DNA from: Letharia columbiana
Taxonomy: Eukaryota > Ascomycota > Lecanoromycetes > Lecanorales > Parmeliaceae
Assembly: GCF_014066305.1 (NCBI RefSeq)
Contig: NW_023501053.1
Coordinates: 638,501 to 702,500, forward strand
Length of the DNA stretch: 64,000 bases
Direction of reading: 5' to 3'
The position numbers and the translations under genes were made by a program. Shown in pieces: positions 36,974 to 50,023 of this stretch (within the stretch, counting starts at the first letter, position 1; every line of letters begins with the position of its first letter). The notes below the pieces were generated by a model that was given only the letters and a program-made list of their open reading frames with translations, made no database searches and was not told the DNA's origin.

Positions 36974-37527
36974 GAACTTACTAATGCTTTTTTTGTTTTA
37001 TTCCATTTTATATATATATATTTTTTTTAATGATATATACCTAGGGGTAAATATCTCATATTAGTCAAACCACCAAAAAAACGAGGCTTGACAGGGTTTC
37101 CTACTCAGACCCACTGCGTGGGGCCTTTTCTGAGACTAGAAAAGATTGGCATGCATGCCACTTACGTTGTTTAGAAAACGGCCATAGGTGGCAAGCAAGA
37201 TCTTGCAATCCATGTATCTAGAAAAAGAAGCTGATCTTGTCAACGTGCCAATAATGTTTATTGGCGGGGCGCCTGGGATACCTGTGGGCTAGAAACATGC
37301 ACAGTCGAATTCGAGGTGTAGAGAGGCATATGTGGACGCGGACGTAGCATAAGTGGGCTTAGAGTAGCCACTATCTCAGCAGGGCTCGATTTTCCAGTGC
37401 GTTATGCTATCATACACAAGAAGGTCGAGCTACACAATGCAAGGGAACACTTTGCTCTGGGGCCTCCTCACTAAGTTGAGTAGAGCTTACTTCAAATAAC
37501 GTCACTTGTAAGCCTTCGTCTTCGCCT
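36974..37527. other. Noncoding region downstream of the NUFIP1-like gene
   Basis: About 550 bases of increasingly normal composition form the 3' side of the minus-strand gene. A palindromic GGCATGCATGCC is at 37149. No open frame, tRNA or repeat was recognised. Confidence 0.5.
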
Positions 37528-39782
37528 TCAACTTGCTTTCTCGTCTCCATTTACTGCCTGCACGCATTTTTCCAAGAGCCCTTTTTCTCCGAGATGAAGG
37601 ATAGCTTCCATAATATTGCGGTCTTCTTGCTCTTTTTCCTGCTCTACAAGCTACACAAGCACATTGTCAGCACACGTGTTATGGCCAAGACGTTAAGTTG
37701 GACCTGGCGACTCACTCGCTGATAGAGTCCGACTCTCTCCTTTCTTCCTTCATTTCTTCTTACCTCCTGGCTCCCCGCCTTATGGCTTGCCCTTTCTGGC
37801 AATCCGTGCAAATACTTACAGCGGCTGCCTCGTTTGCAGAGACCTTTATGGAGGAACTCTCGGCATATCTGCTTCGGCTTTGCACGCTTTGGAGGCGCAA
37901 CTCTCTCGGGCCCGTTTCGCTTTGTGGAAGTCTCGTCAGGAGCTCCGTCGTCACTAGCATCGTCGGAAGATGAACCGCTGGAAGATGTAATATCTTCAGA
38001 GACTGTCGAGGAAGAGTCGCAGCTCGAGTCGGACGAGGAGACACTTGAATCTTGGATCGATCGGTCCATCCCAGGGAAGGAGTGTCCGTCGCCTTCTTGT
38101 CCGTTTGAAGGATTCGCTTGATCAGGGGCACTATCTGCGTTGAGAGCTTTGGGCGGAGGATCTCGTTCTTCATCCGCTAATGCCGGCTGCGAGGTCGGTG
38201 TCAAAGGATCAGGCACTATGCTTGCGGTTTCTTGAAGCTCTGTCTTTACTAGGTCGGTGTCCTCAATCTTTGCGCTGCAAGATCCACCGCTATCTGATCG
38301 CTTTCTCTTCTTGCTTTCATTGCCGAGGGCTGACATATCCGTTCTACCCATTTCCCTACTAAATTCTACCTGATCTTTGGATGTCTTGGCCTCTGCTTTG
38401 GCAATGCGTCTCTCTTCCTTCTCGAGCTGTTTTCGAAGCTTTTCCACTTTGCGCTTGGATTTCGCCGCCGCATCTTTGGACGTGGTTTCACTTTTCTTTC
38501 GCTGCTTCTCTCCTTCCGTCGTCTGCTTCCGTCTTTCATTGACTTCCGTTCTGTGCTTTTCTTGAGCTTCTCTACGAACTTGATTGGTTGCTCTCTGTTG
38601 CTCTTCGCGCTGCCGCTTACCCTCTGCAATCTCTTCAGCGCGCGCTTTAGTTGGAAATTTCTTCTTGCGTTCTTCTATCCAGGCTGTGATATCTGACGAA
38701 GATTGTAGGGTGGAAGTACGACCTTTAAAGTCGAATTGTAAGCTAAGGAGACGTCAGTGAGCTATGGCTGGTAGATTGCTGCCAATTAATATGCTTACAG
38801 CTGAGGGCCTTGACCAGTGCTCGCAGCCACGGCGGCAAGTCTGGCCTCTTCGTCTGCGTCGTCTTCCTCCTCTTCACTGGACTCATGTTCCTCTGCTTTA
38901 GGAGTCAGACCTAGCTGATTATGTTTTCGCTTCTTCTTCCTGGGTTTCCTAGTAGTTTCATGAAGTGCTGGTGGTTTTATAGGGAGAGGAAGTGGACCTC
39001 CAAAGCTGGGCACTGCGGGTGCAACTTGAATTCGGTGATTCTGGTTTCGCGGTCTGTGGAAAACTTCTCCATGTCCACGTTTCTGGCCTCGGCCACGATA
39101 TCCTGGGAAAGGATTTGGAGATTCGTGACGGCCAGAAGGGAAGCTCATGGGAGAGCTGTGTCGATAAGGTGAATCGTGGCCGTTCGATAATCCATGCTGA
39201 TGTGCGTTGGTTCCGTTCGCAGTCGGCTGGGCATGTTGCTGAGTCTGATGACCAATTGGCTTTGCATCAAAGCCCATGCGTATCGGTGGACCCATCAGTA
39301 GAGGCTGACCAGCGTGGGCGTTTGTTTGGAACGAAGTGTGGTTTTGAGGTGCAGGCAATGGGGCTTGAATAGTGGGGAGTGAGGGACTGTAGCCATGCGA
39401 AGAATACTGCTGTTGCCCATTGCCATTTTGGGTAGAGCCATTTCTATTTGCAGTATATGCTACTTGAGGTGATCGGGCATCCAATGGAAAGGCCGGGATT
39501 TGCTGCCCATAGCCTTGACGCAAAATAGTGGGATATTGAGGGAGCTGTACCGGCGGATAGCTGGGCAGGGGACACCCACTTGTTCTGTAATCATTTGTAT
39601 GAACATTGTAACCCATATCGGGCGGTAAGTGGTGCCTGCTGACGACATCCAAAGAGGAATTGCCGTAGGATGAAGTCGATTGCGAGGAGCCAAAGTGTCC
39701 ACGTCTTTGATTACCTCGATTAGAACCATGGCCATATCCTCGATCACTATGATCTCCTCTTTCTTTACTGGTGACCGCTCAT
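37528..39782 (-). CDS. NUFIP1-domain and CCCH zinc-finger protein (box C/D snoRNP assembly factor-like)
   Basis: Minus-strand exons are 39782-38799, 38742-37716 and 37641-37528. The introns are 56 nt (donor GTAAGC) and 74 nt (donor GTGAGT; the acceptor could be three bases further on). Product: a long Pro/Gln/Asn-rich N-terminus, RKPRKKKRKHN basic and SSEEEEDDADEE acidic patches, then SSSDITAWIEERKKKFPTKA (the NUFIP1 conserved motif). A lysine-rich coiled coil, Ser/Asp-rich stretches, and one CCCH finger, CREFLHKGLCKRGSRCKYLH, follow. The third exon supplies the conserved LYQR...EDRNIMEAILHLG tail, which is why I splice there. NUFIP1/Rsa1 proteins help R2TP assemble box C/D snoRNPs in the nucleus. 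The start is unresolved: ATG at 39782 is out of frame by one base with the long frame, open from 39778, whose first in-frame ATG is 39616 (652 residues from there). Confidence 0.8.
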
Positions 39783-39829
39783 CTTCGTGTGGTAATCCAA
39801 CTCTCGATAGAGAATGAGGTTACATGAGG

Positions 39830-40025
39830 TTTTTCCTTTGGCTTCAAAAAAATCTTTTCACCCACCTAAAAAATCCCCCAATTTAAAAAAAAAAAAAGCT
39901 GTTGGGGAAAAAAGGGAAAAAAACGGCGGCGTCCTTCCCTCCCCCCTTCAATCCAAAAAAAACCAAAAAAAAAAAAAAAAAAAAAAAGAGTATTTTTCCC
40001 CCCTAAAACACAAGCGACTTTTTTT
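39830..40025. other. Homopolymer-rich tract, suspected low-quality consensus
   Basis: It holds runs of A (up to about 23), C, G and T with almost no ordinary sequence between them, unlike both the gene island and the RIP blocks. A lysine-rich open frame across it (39814-40053) is an artefact of the A runs. Confidence 0.6.
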
Positions 40026-40079
40026 ATTCTTTATAATAACTTTATTATATTAAGTTTAATATAATTAAAATTACTACTT

Positions 40080-41660
40080 TACTTCTACTTCTACTTCTAA
40101 TAAGAAAGAATTAGATTAAGTTATAAAATGTTAGAAAAGAGATATCTAGACTAATATAAGAAAGGAGAGACTTAAATAGCGTAATATTCTTCTTTAGAGT
40201 ATACCTTTACTATTAGAGTATTAGCTAATAAAAATTAAGTATTATATAGCTATTAGTTATCTTTTAAGCGATATAGAAATTACTTTATATATCGTATTTA
40301 GTCTTATATAGACTATTATTATCTAGAATATACTTTATAAAAATATTAATTTATATATCTCTCTATAGAGTACTTTAGATTCTATCTAAAAGTCTATCGA
40401 TATTTCGAAGCTAAAAATCTTCGTCGCTATTATAATCTATATAAGAATCTTTTATTTTTCTACTATTTATAATTATTAGAGAACTAATAAAATTACTTCG
40501 ATAACTTTATTAATTACTAGAAATATAACTCGAAATCGCTATATTCTTCTTCGAAAATTTATTTATTACTTAGACTCTATCGAAGAGAACTTTAGAATTA
40601 TTAAAATAGATAGATATAAATAGTCTATATAATATAAAAAGCTTTAATTATTTATAAATAAGATATAAAGTAATTAAAAGAAGCTTTATATCTTAAGTTC
40701 TTATATTATAATTAATAAATATATAATTAAGAAGATAAGATATATATATTATTTTATAATAGCTCTAGGTAAATTAATTAAGAAGAAATATAAGCTATTC
40801 GTAATTAGCGATAAGAGCTATCTCTATAATTATATCTAATATTCTTCTATATAAAGTCTTAAGAATAAATTAAAAGTTAAAGATCTTAAAGATATATTAG
40901 TTATAATATTTAAATTAATTATTAATATACTACCTTATAACTCTATTCTCTTTATAAATAACTATTTTATTAAATTTAAGCTAACTATAACTTTAAAAGA
41001 TAGAGAAATTATAATATATAAAATTATAAAGTTAAATCGATTAAATCTCTTAAAATTACTTATAGAGATAAAATAAGTCTTTATAAGAAATATTTTATAT
41101 AAAGTTCTCGCTATAGTAATTTAGAATAATATATTAATAATAATCTAATAAGATAATAATCTTATTCTAGTCTTAATTACTATATATAATATAAGAGAGA
41201 TTAATAACTCTATTTTTAAAAAGAGAAAACGTTTTAGTAAGATTAGTATAAATAGTTATATAGTTCTATCTACTTTTAAAGAGAATAATTAGAATATATA
41301 AAAGAAGAAGTTTTAAGTTTTTAAGCTTTTCTACTACTATAATAAGTATATAAAGAAAATTAATTAATTTAATATTTTAATAATTATATATTCTTCTTAG
41401 CGAGCTTATAATCAAAATTAAATATCTCTACTTTATTAATATTTAGATAAAAGTCTTTTAAATATCTTTAAGCTTTATAAATTAATAGAAACGTTTTATT
41501 AGAAGTATTAGAAGTTTCTCGAGCTAATAGTAATAGAATTAATTAAAGAAGATAGAGAAGATATTCGATCTCGGCCGTCTCTTATCTTAATTATTACTCT
41601 ATTAAAATTACTATAAGATAATTATAACTAATAAGATTTAAATACTATTCGATAGTATCT
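40080..41660 (+). pseudogene. piggyBac-like transposase relic (DDE_Tnp_1_7 type)
   Basis: A plus-strand frame with RIP-type stops reads through the piggyBac catalytic region. ALGKLIKKKYKLFVISDKSY at about 40760-40820 corresponds to the K-GYKLF-CDHGY block. LPYNSILFINNYF at about 40930-40970 corresponds to the MDNYFT block, with Asp changed to Asn. A stretch ending LTTIHN-like follows near 41180. Last comes a region like NFILI...SLLYQYLDKSLLNIF near 41370-41460, matching the W-PLFFWLLDTSLVNSF block. PiggyBac enzymes cut and paste at TTAA. The element's own ends were not found; both sides run into homopolymer tracts. Confidence 0.7.
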
Positions 41661-41924
41661 TATATATTATTTAAACGTTTAGAAGAGGCGTTTTAATAGA
41701 GAAATTAGTAGTAATAGTAGAGAAGTATTAAAGATTAAAGGGGGATACGCTATATATAAAGTCTCTTTATATTATAAAGGGGATTATATAGAACGATTTT
41801 ATAATAGAAAGAATTAAATAGAGTCTATAGAATGGATTTAAACCATTAAGTGTAGATTATATAGTAGTTATAAAGTGGTAGTATTGATAATAATAGTAGA
41901 AATCGCATTTATTTTGAAGTAATT

Positions 41925-42300
41925 TTTAAATTGGGGAAAAAAAGAAGAAAAAAAAAAAAAAATTTTTAAAAAAGAGAACCCCCCTTTTAAAAAATTTTAA
42001 TTTAAAAAATAAAATTTTTATAAATTTTAAAAAAAAAAAAAAAAAAAAATTTTTTTTTAATAAAAAATTAAAATTTAAAAAAAAAAAAATATTTTAATTA
42101 ATTTTTATTATTTTTTTTAGTATCGAGATCTTAATTTTTTTATAGATAATATATATTATAGATATCGAATATAGAGCGTTTAATATCGAGATTTAAAGTA
42201 TCGAGCTTAAAAAAAAAAATTTTTTTCTCAATAAAAAAAAAAAAATAAAAAATTTCAAAGAAGATTAAAAAAAAAAATAAAAAAAAAAGATTAAGATTAA
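41925..42300. other. Second homopolymer-rich tract, suspected low-quality consensus
   Basis: It has long A and T runs broken by GGGG and CCCCCC, not typical of RIP products. Together with 39830-40025 it brackets the piggyBac relic. Real low-complexity DNA remains possible. Confidence 0.5.
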
Positions 42301-42739
42301 GATTATAATACGATATCGTATAAGAATAATCGACGTTATTATCGACTTTAAGCTTTTCTCTAAAATTATAATTAATTTTAAGAGTATAACTATAAGAGAG
42401 CGCGCTCGATATTTTATTATTAATAATTCTTTTAATATCGATTTATAATACGTCGAGCTATAGAGAATACGAGATTAAAATTTAAAATTAATTAAGATAT
42501 ATTAAGAATAGAGATAGAGAGAAATAAAGAAAATCGGAGAAAAATTTGATATTCTTAACTAAGATCTACTAAATTTTTAATTAACTTCTAATAAGATAAG
42601 AGTTTTCTAGAATAGTCTTATAGCGAGACTTAATATAGAAGTAATTTTATTCTTAAGTTAGAGAGAAAGTAAGCTTTTTAATAATTATATACTTATTATA
42701 TTTAATAAAGTTTTATCTATTATTTATATCTATTTAATA
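42301..42739. other. AT-rich RIP-type sequence, unclassified
   Basis: Degenerate sequence with CpA/TpG depletion. No gene or recognisable repeat. Confidence 0.4.
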
Positions 42740-43147
42740 TTTACTAGATTATTACTTACTAGTAAAGATTTAGAAATTAAATTTATAATTTTTTTAATTA
42801 AGACTATTAAGTAAATAGATAAGCGAACTTTAATAAGCGATATTTAAATTTCTTACGCTTTAATAGTTATAAAATCGAATTTTATAATTTTTTTATTATT
42901 AAAAAGCGTAAATTACGGACTATAATTTAAAAAAAAATTTAAAAATTTAATTAGAAAATAGTAAAGTTAGTAAAGAGTTAAAAAGTAGAGTAAGAGATTT
43001 TAATAGTTACGAATATTAATTAATTTATTTATAATAATTTAATCGATCTAATTAAAGAGCGTAGCGAAATTAAATTTATAATTAATTATATATATAAATT
43101 TAAGATTTTATAGCTTAGCTCTATCTTATTCTTTTATATATACTAAT
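42740..43147 (-). repeat. Miniature inverted-repeat fragment related to family A ends
   Basis: Its right end, AATCTTAAATTTATATATATA-like in reverse and ending TCTTATTCTTTTATATATAC, is the same terminal sequence as at 50792, 53529 and 58688. The inner part with AAGCGATATTTAAATTTCTTA is shared with 50395-50792 and 54160-54660. The left border (about 42740) is approximate. Confidence 0.55.
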
Positions 43148-43195
43148 TAATATAATCTTAAATAAGTCTTTAAAGTTTTTTTTAAATAATTTAAG

Positions 43196-43470
43196 TATTA
43201 GATCTGATACGTTATAGGCCTTAGCGCTACTTACGCTAAGGCGTCGATATCGCATATACTACGTTAGAGTCTCTTTTAGAATCTAATTTTAATAATATAT
43301 CTTATATCTCTAGAGGCTTAGCGGATATAGATCTACTTTATATATCTCGAAATTTTAATATTTCTTAGAGATTAATTCTATTATTAAATATACTATTAAA
43401 TTTTATAATAATACTACGTCTTTTATAGTCTATATTCGCTAGCTAACCGCTAGTAAACTACGCTTTTATA
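43196..43470 (+). repeat. 5' LTR
   Basis: It starts TATTAG (RIP form of TGTCAG) and ends TTATA (RIP form of a CA end). It contains the palindrome CCTTAGCG and CGCTAAGG near 43227-43250. It has the same length as the 3' LTR and differs from it mainly at RIP-type sites. Confidence 0.9.
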
Positions 43471-43599
43471 ATTCTAATCTCTCTATCTTTTAAAGGAAAA
43501 GACTTATTATTATTACGATATCGAGTTTATCTCTAGATTATATAATAAAAAATGAAGGTAATAACGAAAGCCGTTATAGCGTCGATAATAAGTTTAAGA

Positions 43600-46500
43600 A
43601 TTTCTTATTAATAAAAGACTTTATTATGAAAGAACGTCTTATAATCGCTAGAGTTAAAAATTGTTATCTAAAATAAGAATAAGAATTAGCTACATTAGAG
43701 GTTTATAATCGCGAGCTTTATAATATTAGCTTACCGTCTACGGCTAGCGAAGACTTATCTATACTAATTACTATCGCGCCTCTAGCGAATATATTAATTA
43801 AAATAAAAATACTTCGCTTTAAAAGAATATATTTTTATAAGAGTATTAATAAGAAAGAGTATCTACGCTAATTCCGCGAAGTCGAAATTAAGTTTCTTAT
43901 AAGTTCTAAATATTTTACTACTAATTAATTAAGAATTATTTATTATATATAATTCTTAAAAGGCGATCTTAATATTTAATAATATAAATACTATTAAGTC
44001 TATAGTCTAAAGAATATAACTTTTAAATTCTTTAAGTAGTTTTTATTTAATTTAGTAGCGAATCTAGTAAATCGCTATTTTCTTATATATAAAAAGTAAG
44101 AGAAAGCTAAATAACGCTTCGATTAGAAGATATTTATTTTTAAGATCTATTTAGAGAAGCTAGAGGTCTATATAACTTTATTTTCTAAAAAGTATTAAAT
44201 TAATTTCTTCTTAACTAAGCTTAGATTAGAGCTTAAAAATAAGATTCTAAATATTAATAATATATCGAAATAATAAAAAGAAATTCTTATCTAGGCTATT
44301 ATATAGAAAAAGATTTTAAAACGCGTATACTTCGATAGCGATTTCTATTCGAAGTCTTCGAAGAGGTTCGCTAAGAATAAGTCTTTAAAGAATCGAATTT
44401 CGAAGTCTAAATTAGCTTTAAACGACGGCGCTTACGTAGCGCGTACTTAAGACGATAATATAAAGCGTAAAATTAAATTCTTTAACTCTAATTATAAGAA
44501 GAATAGTTATTTTTATTATAAAAAATAGGATTATTAAATATCTAAGTATCTAGATCTCGATAAATCGTCTATAGTCTATATCGATATAATATTAATAAAA
44601 AAAGATTCGATCTTATAACCGCCTTAGAAGCGAGATAAGAATAACGATTAATAGAGATAATCTCTTCTATTTTTACGAAGGGATGAATAAAGCTTTAGAG
44701 TGAATAGAGGTAACTCGTTACTTTACTTGATACTGAAGCGTATATTAATTTAATTTTATAAAAATTCGTAGTTTAATAGAACTTAAAATCTTATAACGCT
44801 ATCTTATTATAATTAAAAGCGTTAAGCGATTAAAGTATATATTACTATAGCGTATATTAGCTAAATTATTAATTAGTAAATAGCTAGAATTAGAGTAAAA
44901 AGTATAATATACTCTTCTATATCGTTAATTAAAAAGACTTTAATATTATATTAAATATATCTAGACTAAATTAATTATAAGTACTATTAAACCTAGCGAC
45001 GGAGTAATAACGATTTAAAATTAACGCTAGTAAATTATAAATTAAAGAATTAATTAAATTTACTCGAATTATCGAATAGAAGCTAAATATATTTATAATT
45101 ATATACGCTATAATAACGCGTAGCGAATTAGAAAATAGGCGTAATTTAGAGCTTTCTTAGAAGTTATTAAAGTTTAATAATATTTTTTTTAATAAAAAAG
45201 TAGAAATCTTATTTACGCTTAAGTAGAGAGATTATATTATTAAAATTAAGAGCGATAAGAAGTCGCTATATAGCTTTTTATATAATCTATCTTAAACGAA
45301 GTTAACGAAGCTATAGCGCTATCTAGAGAATTCCCTTTAGAAAAATTAAATTTATTACTCGACTTTCTTAGTCGAAGTATTAATTCTTTTTATTTTTAAA
45401 AAGAATAGAGGGCTTTATTTTTACGTTAATTATCGAGGCCTAAACGCGATAACTATTAAAAATCGATATTCGCTATCTCTAATTATTAAGACTCTAAATC
45501 GCTTATATAGCGTTAAAGTCTTTATAAAGCTAAATTTTAAGAATATCTATTATTAAATTTAGATTAAAGAAGGCGATAAGTGGAAAATAGTATTCTATAA
45601 TCGCTATAATTACTTCGAATATTTAATTATATCTTTTAGACTCGCTAATATATTAATAACTTTTTAAATATATATTAATAAAGCTTTTACGAGTCTAATA
45701 AATATAATATATATAATATATTTAAATAATATTCTAATTTATAATACTAATTTAGCGAAGTATTAACGATATATTAAATAAGTACTTAAGCGTTTACGCT
45801 AGTTTTAACTATATATTAATCTAAAGAAGTATTAATTCTATATCGAGCGGGTTAAGTTTCTAGAGTTTATTATATTTATTAAAGATATCGCGATAAATTA
45901 AAAACGTATCGCTATTATTAAAAAGTAATTAAAATTAAAAAGTTATCGAGATATATAAGTCTTTTTAGACTTTACTAATTTTTATTAATGATTTATCTAT
46001 AACTATTTTAATATAGTAATATTATTTATTAATTTACTTAAAGGAAGTAAAAATAGTAAGAAATCTAAATCGCTAGAGTAAATAGATAACGCGAAGCTAA
46101 TGTTTTAATAGCTTCGAAGCACTTTTATAATCGCGTCGTTTCTATATTACTATAATTCAAATTTGAAATTACGTCTTAAGATCGACGCTTTTAACTTCGA
46201 TATAGAAGCTATACTTTTATAATCGAATAAGAATAACTATTAGCGATTAGTAATATTTTAATTTAGAAAAATAATTTCTATAAAGTAAAATTATAAGATT
46301 TATAATTAAGAGCTACTCGCTATTATAGTATTTATAAAATAATAATATTATTATCTAGAAGATAGTATATTTTATATTAAGATTCTAACGAATTATAATA
46401 ACTTTAAAGGCTTTATAAAATAGAAGAAATTAAATTTTAAATAAGCCCGTTAAGCGTTAAAGTTAGCTATTTATAACTTTAAGATTTTTTATTAAATAGA

Positions 46501-48310
46501 TAAATTAAACTCTATCGACTCGCTATCGCAACGCTTTAATTATAAAAGAATTTTATTATTAAATATTAAACTTTTATTAATACTATAAAATAAGCTTATA
46601 CTTTAAATTAGCGATAAGTAGTTATAAAGAAATAAGAAGCTTATAGCGGTTATAGCGCTTATATTTTATATTATTAGCGTCTAGATAATTATTTCTAGAA
46701 GAAAGTCTAAGATTATATAAGAGATTATTTATAATATATTTTAAAGGCTAATAAAAATATTAATTCGAGATTTATAAGTTTATAATAATTAAGTAAGCTC
46801 TTTTCGAATTAATATTAATAAGTTAATAATTAAATATCGCGTATATAGCTAAATATAGATCTTAGACTTTAAGAAACTATTAAGATATAATAATCGCCTT
46901 TATATCTCTAGAGATAAGATCTTAAAAAAAGAGCTTATTAATAAATACTATAATAATTCGTTATTAAAATACTTTAATACTACGAAAACGTATAAGCTAT
47001 TTATTTATAAATATTATTAAAATAAAAGTCTAAAGTAAATTATCGACTATATTAAGATATATAATATTTATTAGCGAATTAAAGCTTCGCGGTATCGTCT
47101 ATATAGCGAATTAAGCTCGCTTTTTATCGCTATTAAGCTATAGAAGAAAATTTCTATAGACTTTATTATTAGCTTATTAGCGAGTAAGTATAAAAGTATT
47201 ATTTATAATGCTATTCTAGTTATAATAAATTAATTTATAAAAATAATAAGATATATTTCTATATTTATTACGATCGATATCGCTTAATTAGCGAAAGTAT
47301 TTTATTTCAAAATAGTATATCGCTATAATATATTAAACGATATTATTAATAATAAAGGCTCTATATTTACTAATAACTTCTAGTTCGTTATTTACTTCTA
47401 TTTCAAAATTAAGCGGCGCTTAAATATCGTCTTTTATTTGTAAATCGATAGGTAGACTAAGCGGTAAAATTAGATGCTAGAATATTTCTTACGCGTATTC
47501 GCTAATAATAAGTAAAACGTTTAAGCGAAATAACTATTAATAATAGAGTTCGCTTATATAAATAGTTAATATTTCTTTATTAAAACGATATTATTCTTTC
47601 TAATATATAAATATTATCTTAAAATTCGTTAAAAAATTAAGAACGACTTTATCGAGAGGGAAATATTTACTATAAATAATAGAATAAAGAAGTTATAAGT
47701 ATTAAGAAATAAGATAGTAGAGTATTTTCGTAGCGTCGTTATAATTTAGTTTAAGTATTATAATAAAATATATTAGCTTTAAAGCTATAAGATAGACGAT
47801 TTAATAATATTAGTGATTAAGAATCTAAAGTAAAAACGTCTAAGTAAGAAGTTATCTTATAAATTTATAGAATTATTTTAAATTATAAATAAGATAGAGG
47901 CGTAGATATATCGCCTACTTCTACTCTCGATATATAAGATTTATAATATCTTTTATATATCGTTATTTAAGTTTTATTATCTTCGCGATTATAATAATAT
48001 AGCGAAAGCCTTTATATAGGCCCTTAATCTTATTAATAATAATAAACTTTAGAAGATTAAAGAAATTATTAATAGAGTTAAATATAAGAAAGATATTTAA
48101 TATAAAGTTAAATGAATTAGTTAGGGCGAAGAGTATAACTAATAATTATTAGATAATAAACTTATTAATATTAGCGAGCTAACTTAAATTTATAAATAGA
48201 CGAGTAATAAGTATAAGTATTAAGTAATAAATAATAAATCTTTTATTACTAAAGAGCTCGATTAATTATATAGATTAATAGCGAGTAAGTAAAGGCGATG
48301 AAATTAGATA
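43600..48310 (+). pseudogene. gag-pol relic: zinc knuckle, protease, RT, RNase H, integrase, chromodomain
   Basis: Readable landmarks in order: a likely zinc-knuckle remnant near 44490-44530, and protease LDTEAYIN at about 44726-44749 (DTGA with Gly to Glu). Reverse transcriptase follows as NYRGLN near 45426-45443, then YLNNILIY near 45719-45742 (the YLDD box with both Asp now Asn). An RNase H-type region is near 46180-46450. The integrase HHCC remnant is near 46940-47030, with the core to about 47480. A chromodomain-like YKVK-ISWGEEYN stretch is near 48100-48140. Nearly every change is TAA/TAG for Gln/Arg/Trp or Asp-to-Asn, as RIP predicts. Confidence 0.82.
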
Positions 48311-50020
48311 TAACTATCGACTAGATTAAATATATTTCTAGATAATACTTATACTACGCGCGTACTTCTCTATACTTACTACTATTAAGATATAAATTAA
48401 TAAAATAATTATATTATTTAACTATCTATTAAACTCTACTATAAAGAGAATTTATTATATTAAAGTATATACTATTAATATAGACGTATTTTTATTTAAA
48501 GTAGCTATTAAAAAACTATCTAGAGATCTTACGTTAGCGTTATTATTAAAAAAAAGGTTACTATTTAAATATTTTCCGCTATCTTAGCGTTAGATATCGA
48601 GTTAAGTCTATTAATTTAATTCTCTAACGAGAAGATAATTAAAGTATAATCTTCGTATTAATACTCGTCGACATTCGTCATATATCGATAAAGGCTCTCG
48701 AGCTTCTTCTTTAGTAACTCGTTTATTCTCTTTAATTCTTTTATATACTTATATATCGCTATAAGCTAACTTTAAAGATTTATAATTATAATAAAAGCGA
48801 TTAAAGCTATCGCTATTATATATTTCTATAACTTATATTACTAAGTAATCTTCTTATCGAGTTTAGCTTATCGATAAGATAGCTTTTAAGACTATCTAGC
48901 GCGGCGATAGCGTTATATTAATTTCCTTATCTATATCTAAAAATATAAAGAGATTTTAATATAGCGATTAATATCGCGTCTTTTAATCTTATAATTATTA
49001 TAGAGAGAAGACTTATCTTAAATATATAAATCGTCACCTCGATAAAAATAAGTTCTATATAATAAACTAGATACTAGAATTTATTAGTAGATATATATAT
49101 AAAGCGATAGTAGTAGAAATAGTTAAGGGTTAATAGTCACGCTTATAAGACGACTATACACTTATTATTAAAGTTATTATTATTAAAAAAGAATACTATA
49201 AAATTATTAGTTTACGTATCGACGCGATTAGTAATAGTAAGATACTTATAATAAAGAGAAGTAGACTATTAATATAATAAGATATATTATACTTATATTA
49301 ATATTAATATCGACGTTATAACGCTAGAGTAAGTATTTATAAGAGAGGCGTTAGAAGTTATAAAGAATAAAAATAAATAATTTAAAAGGGGTTTTTATAT
49401 TCTCTATTATAGCGCTAATATTAATAGATAGTATTTAGTAATATAGATAATAGCGACGCGGTAATATTTCGCTTTTATTTATAAGACCGCGTCGCCTAGC
49501 TATCGTTATTATTTCTACTTATTAATTAATAATTGAGAATATTATCGCGAACGCGTCGCTTTATTAATTATTTCCTTCGAATCTCTATAATAAAGGTTAT
49601 TACTACGTTACTTCGCTATAAACGTAATACGCTATAGAAATAACGTTATCTATAGAAAAACTCTTCTCCCTTCTTTTATCTATTAAGTTTTTAAAGTTTT
49701 ATTATAAGTTTCTAAATCTAATATTATTCGCTATAGAGGCTATTAACTAGCGCTATAGAAATATTAATATTAAACGCGTTAGTTTATTATAGATTATTAT
49801 TAATTAATATTATAAAAGCGATATTATTCTTAAAAATAGTATTAATATTATTATATAATATACTAGTTATATACCTACGGCGCGTAAGAATTAATTCTAT
49901 CGCGTTATTAAAATAATATTATAATCTTAACGAATTAACTCTTTTCCCTTATTTCTCTACTAGAGTTTAAAGGTTTTTTAATAAGTATTCTATTTTTACT
50001 TAGATATCTAAAGATTAAGG
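48310..50020 (-). pseudogene. Possible antisense reading frame between integrase and 3' LTR
   Basis: About 1.7 kb after the chromodomain has no sense-strand coding pattern. On the opposite strand both Gypsy copies keep a frame that reads well apart from RIP-type stops; it is easiest to follow in the truncated copy at about 12740-13130. That stretch has a Lys/Leu-rich segment like KKKLKSLY followed by LEDYTLIIFLLKN and a Ser/Thr-rich tail. The gene would be transcribed toward the integrase. Function unknown; this is inference from two mutated copies. Confidence 0.4.
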
Positions 50021-50023
50021 CTT

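Noticed and set aside
37141..37500. Searched for a tRNA or small RNA gene in the island spacer
   Set aside because: No cloverleaf with a T-loop GGTTCRA box or other RNA signature was found.
39814..40053. 79-codon lysine-rich open frame
   Set aside because: Composed of A-homopolymer translations in a suspected low-quality tract, with no coding character.
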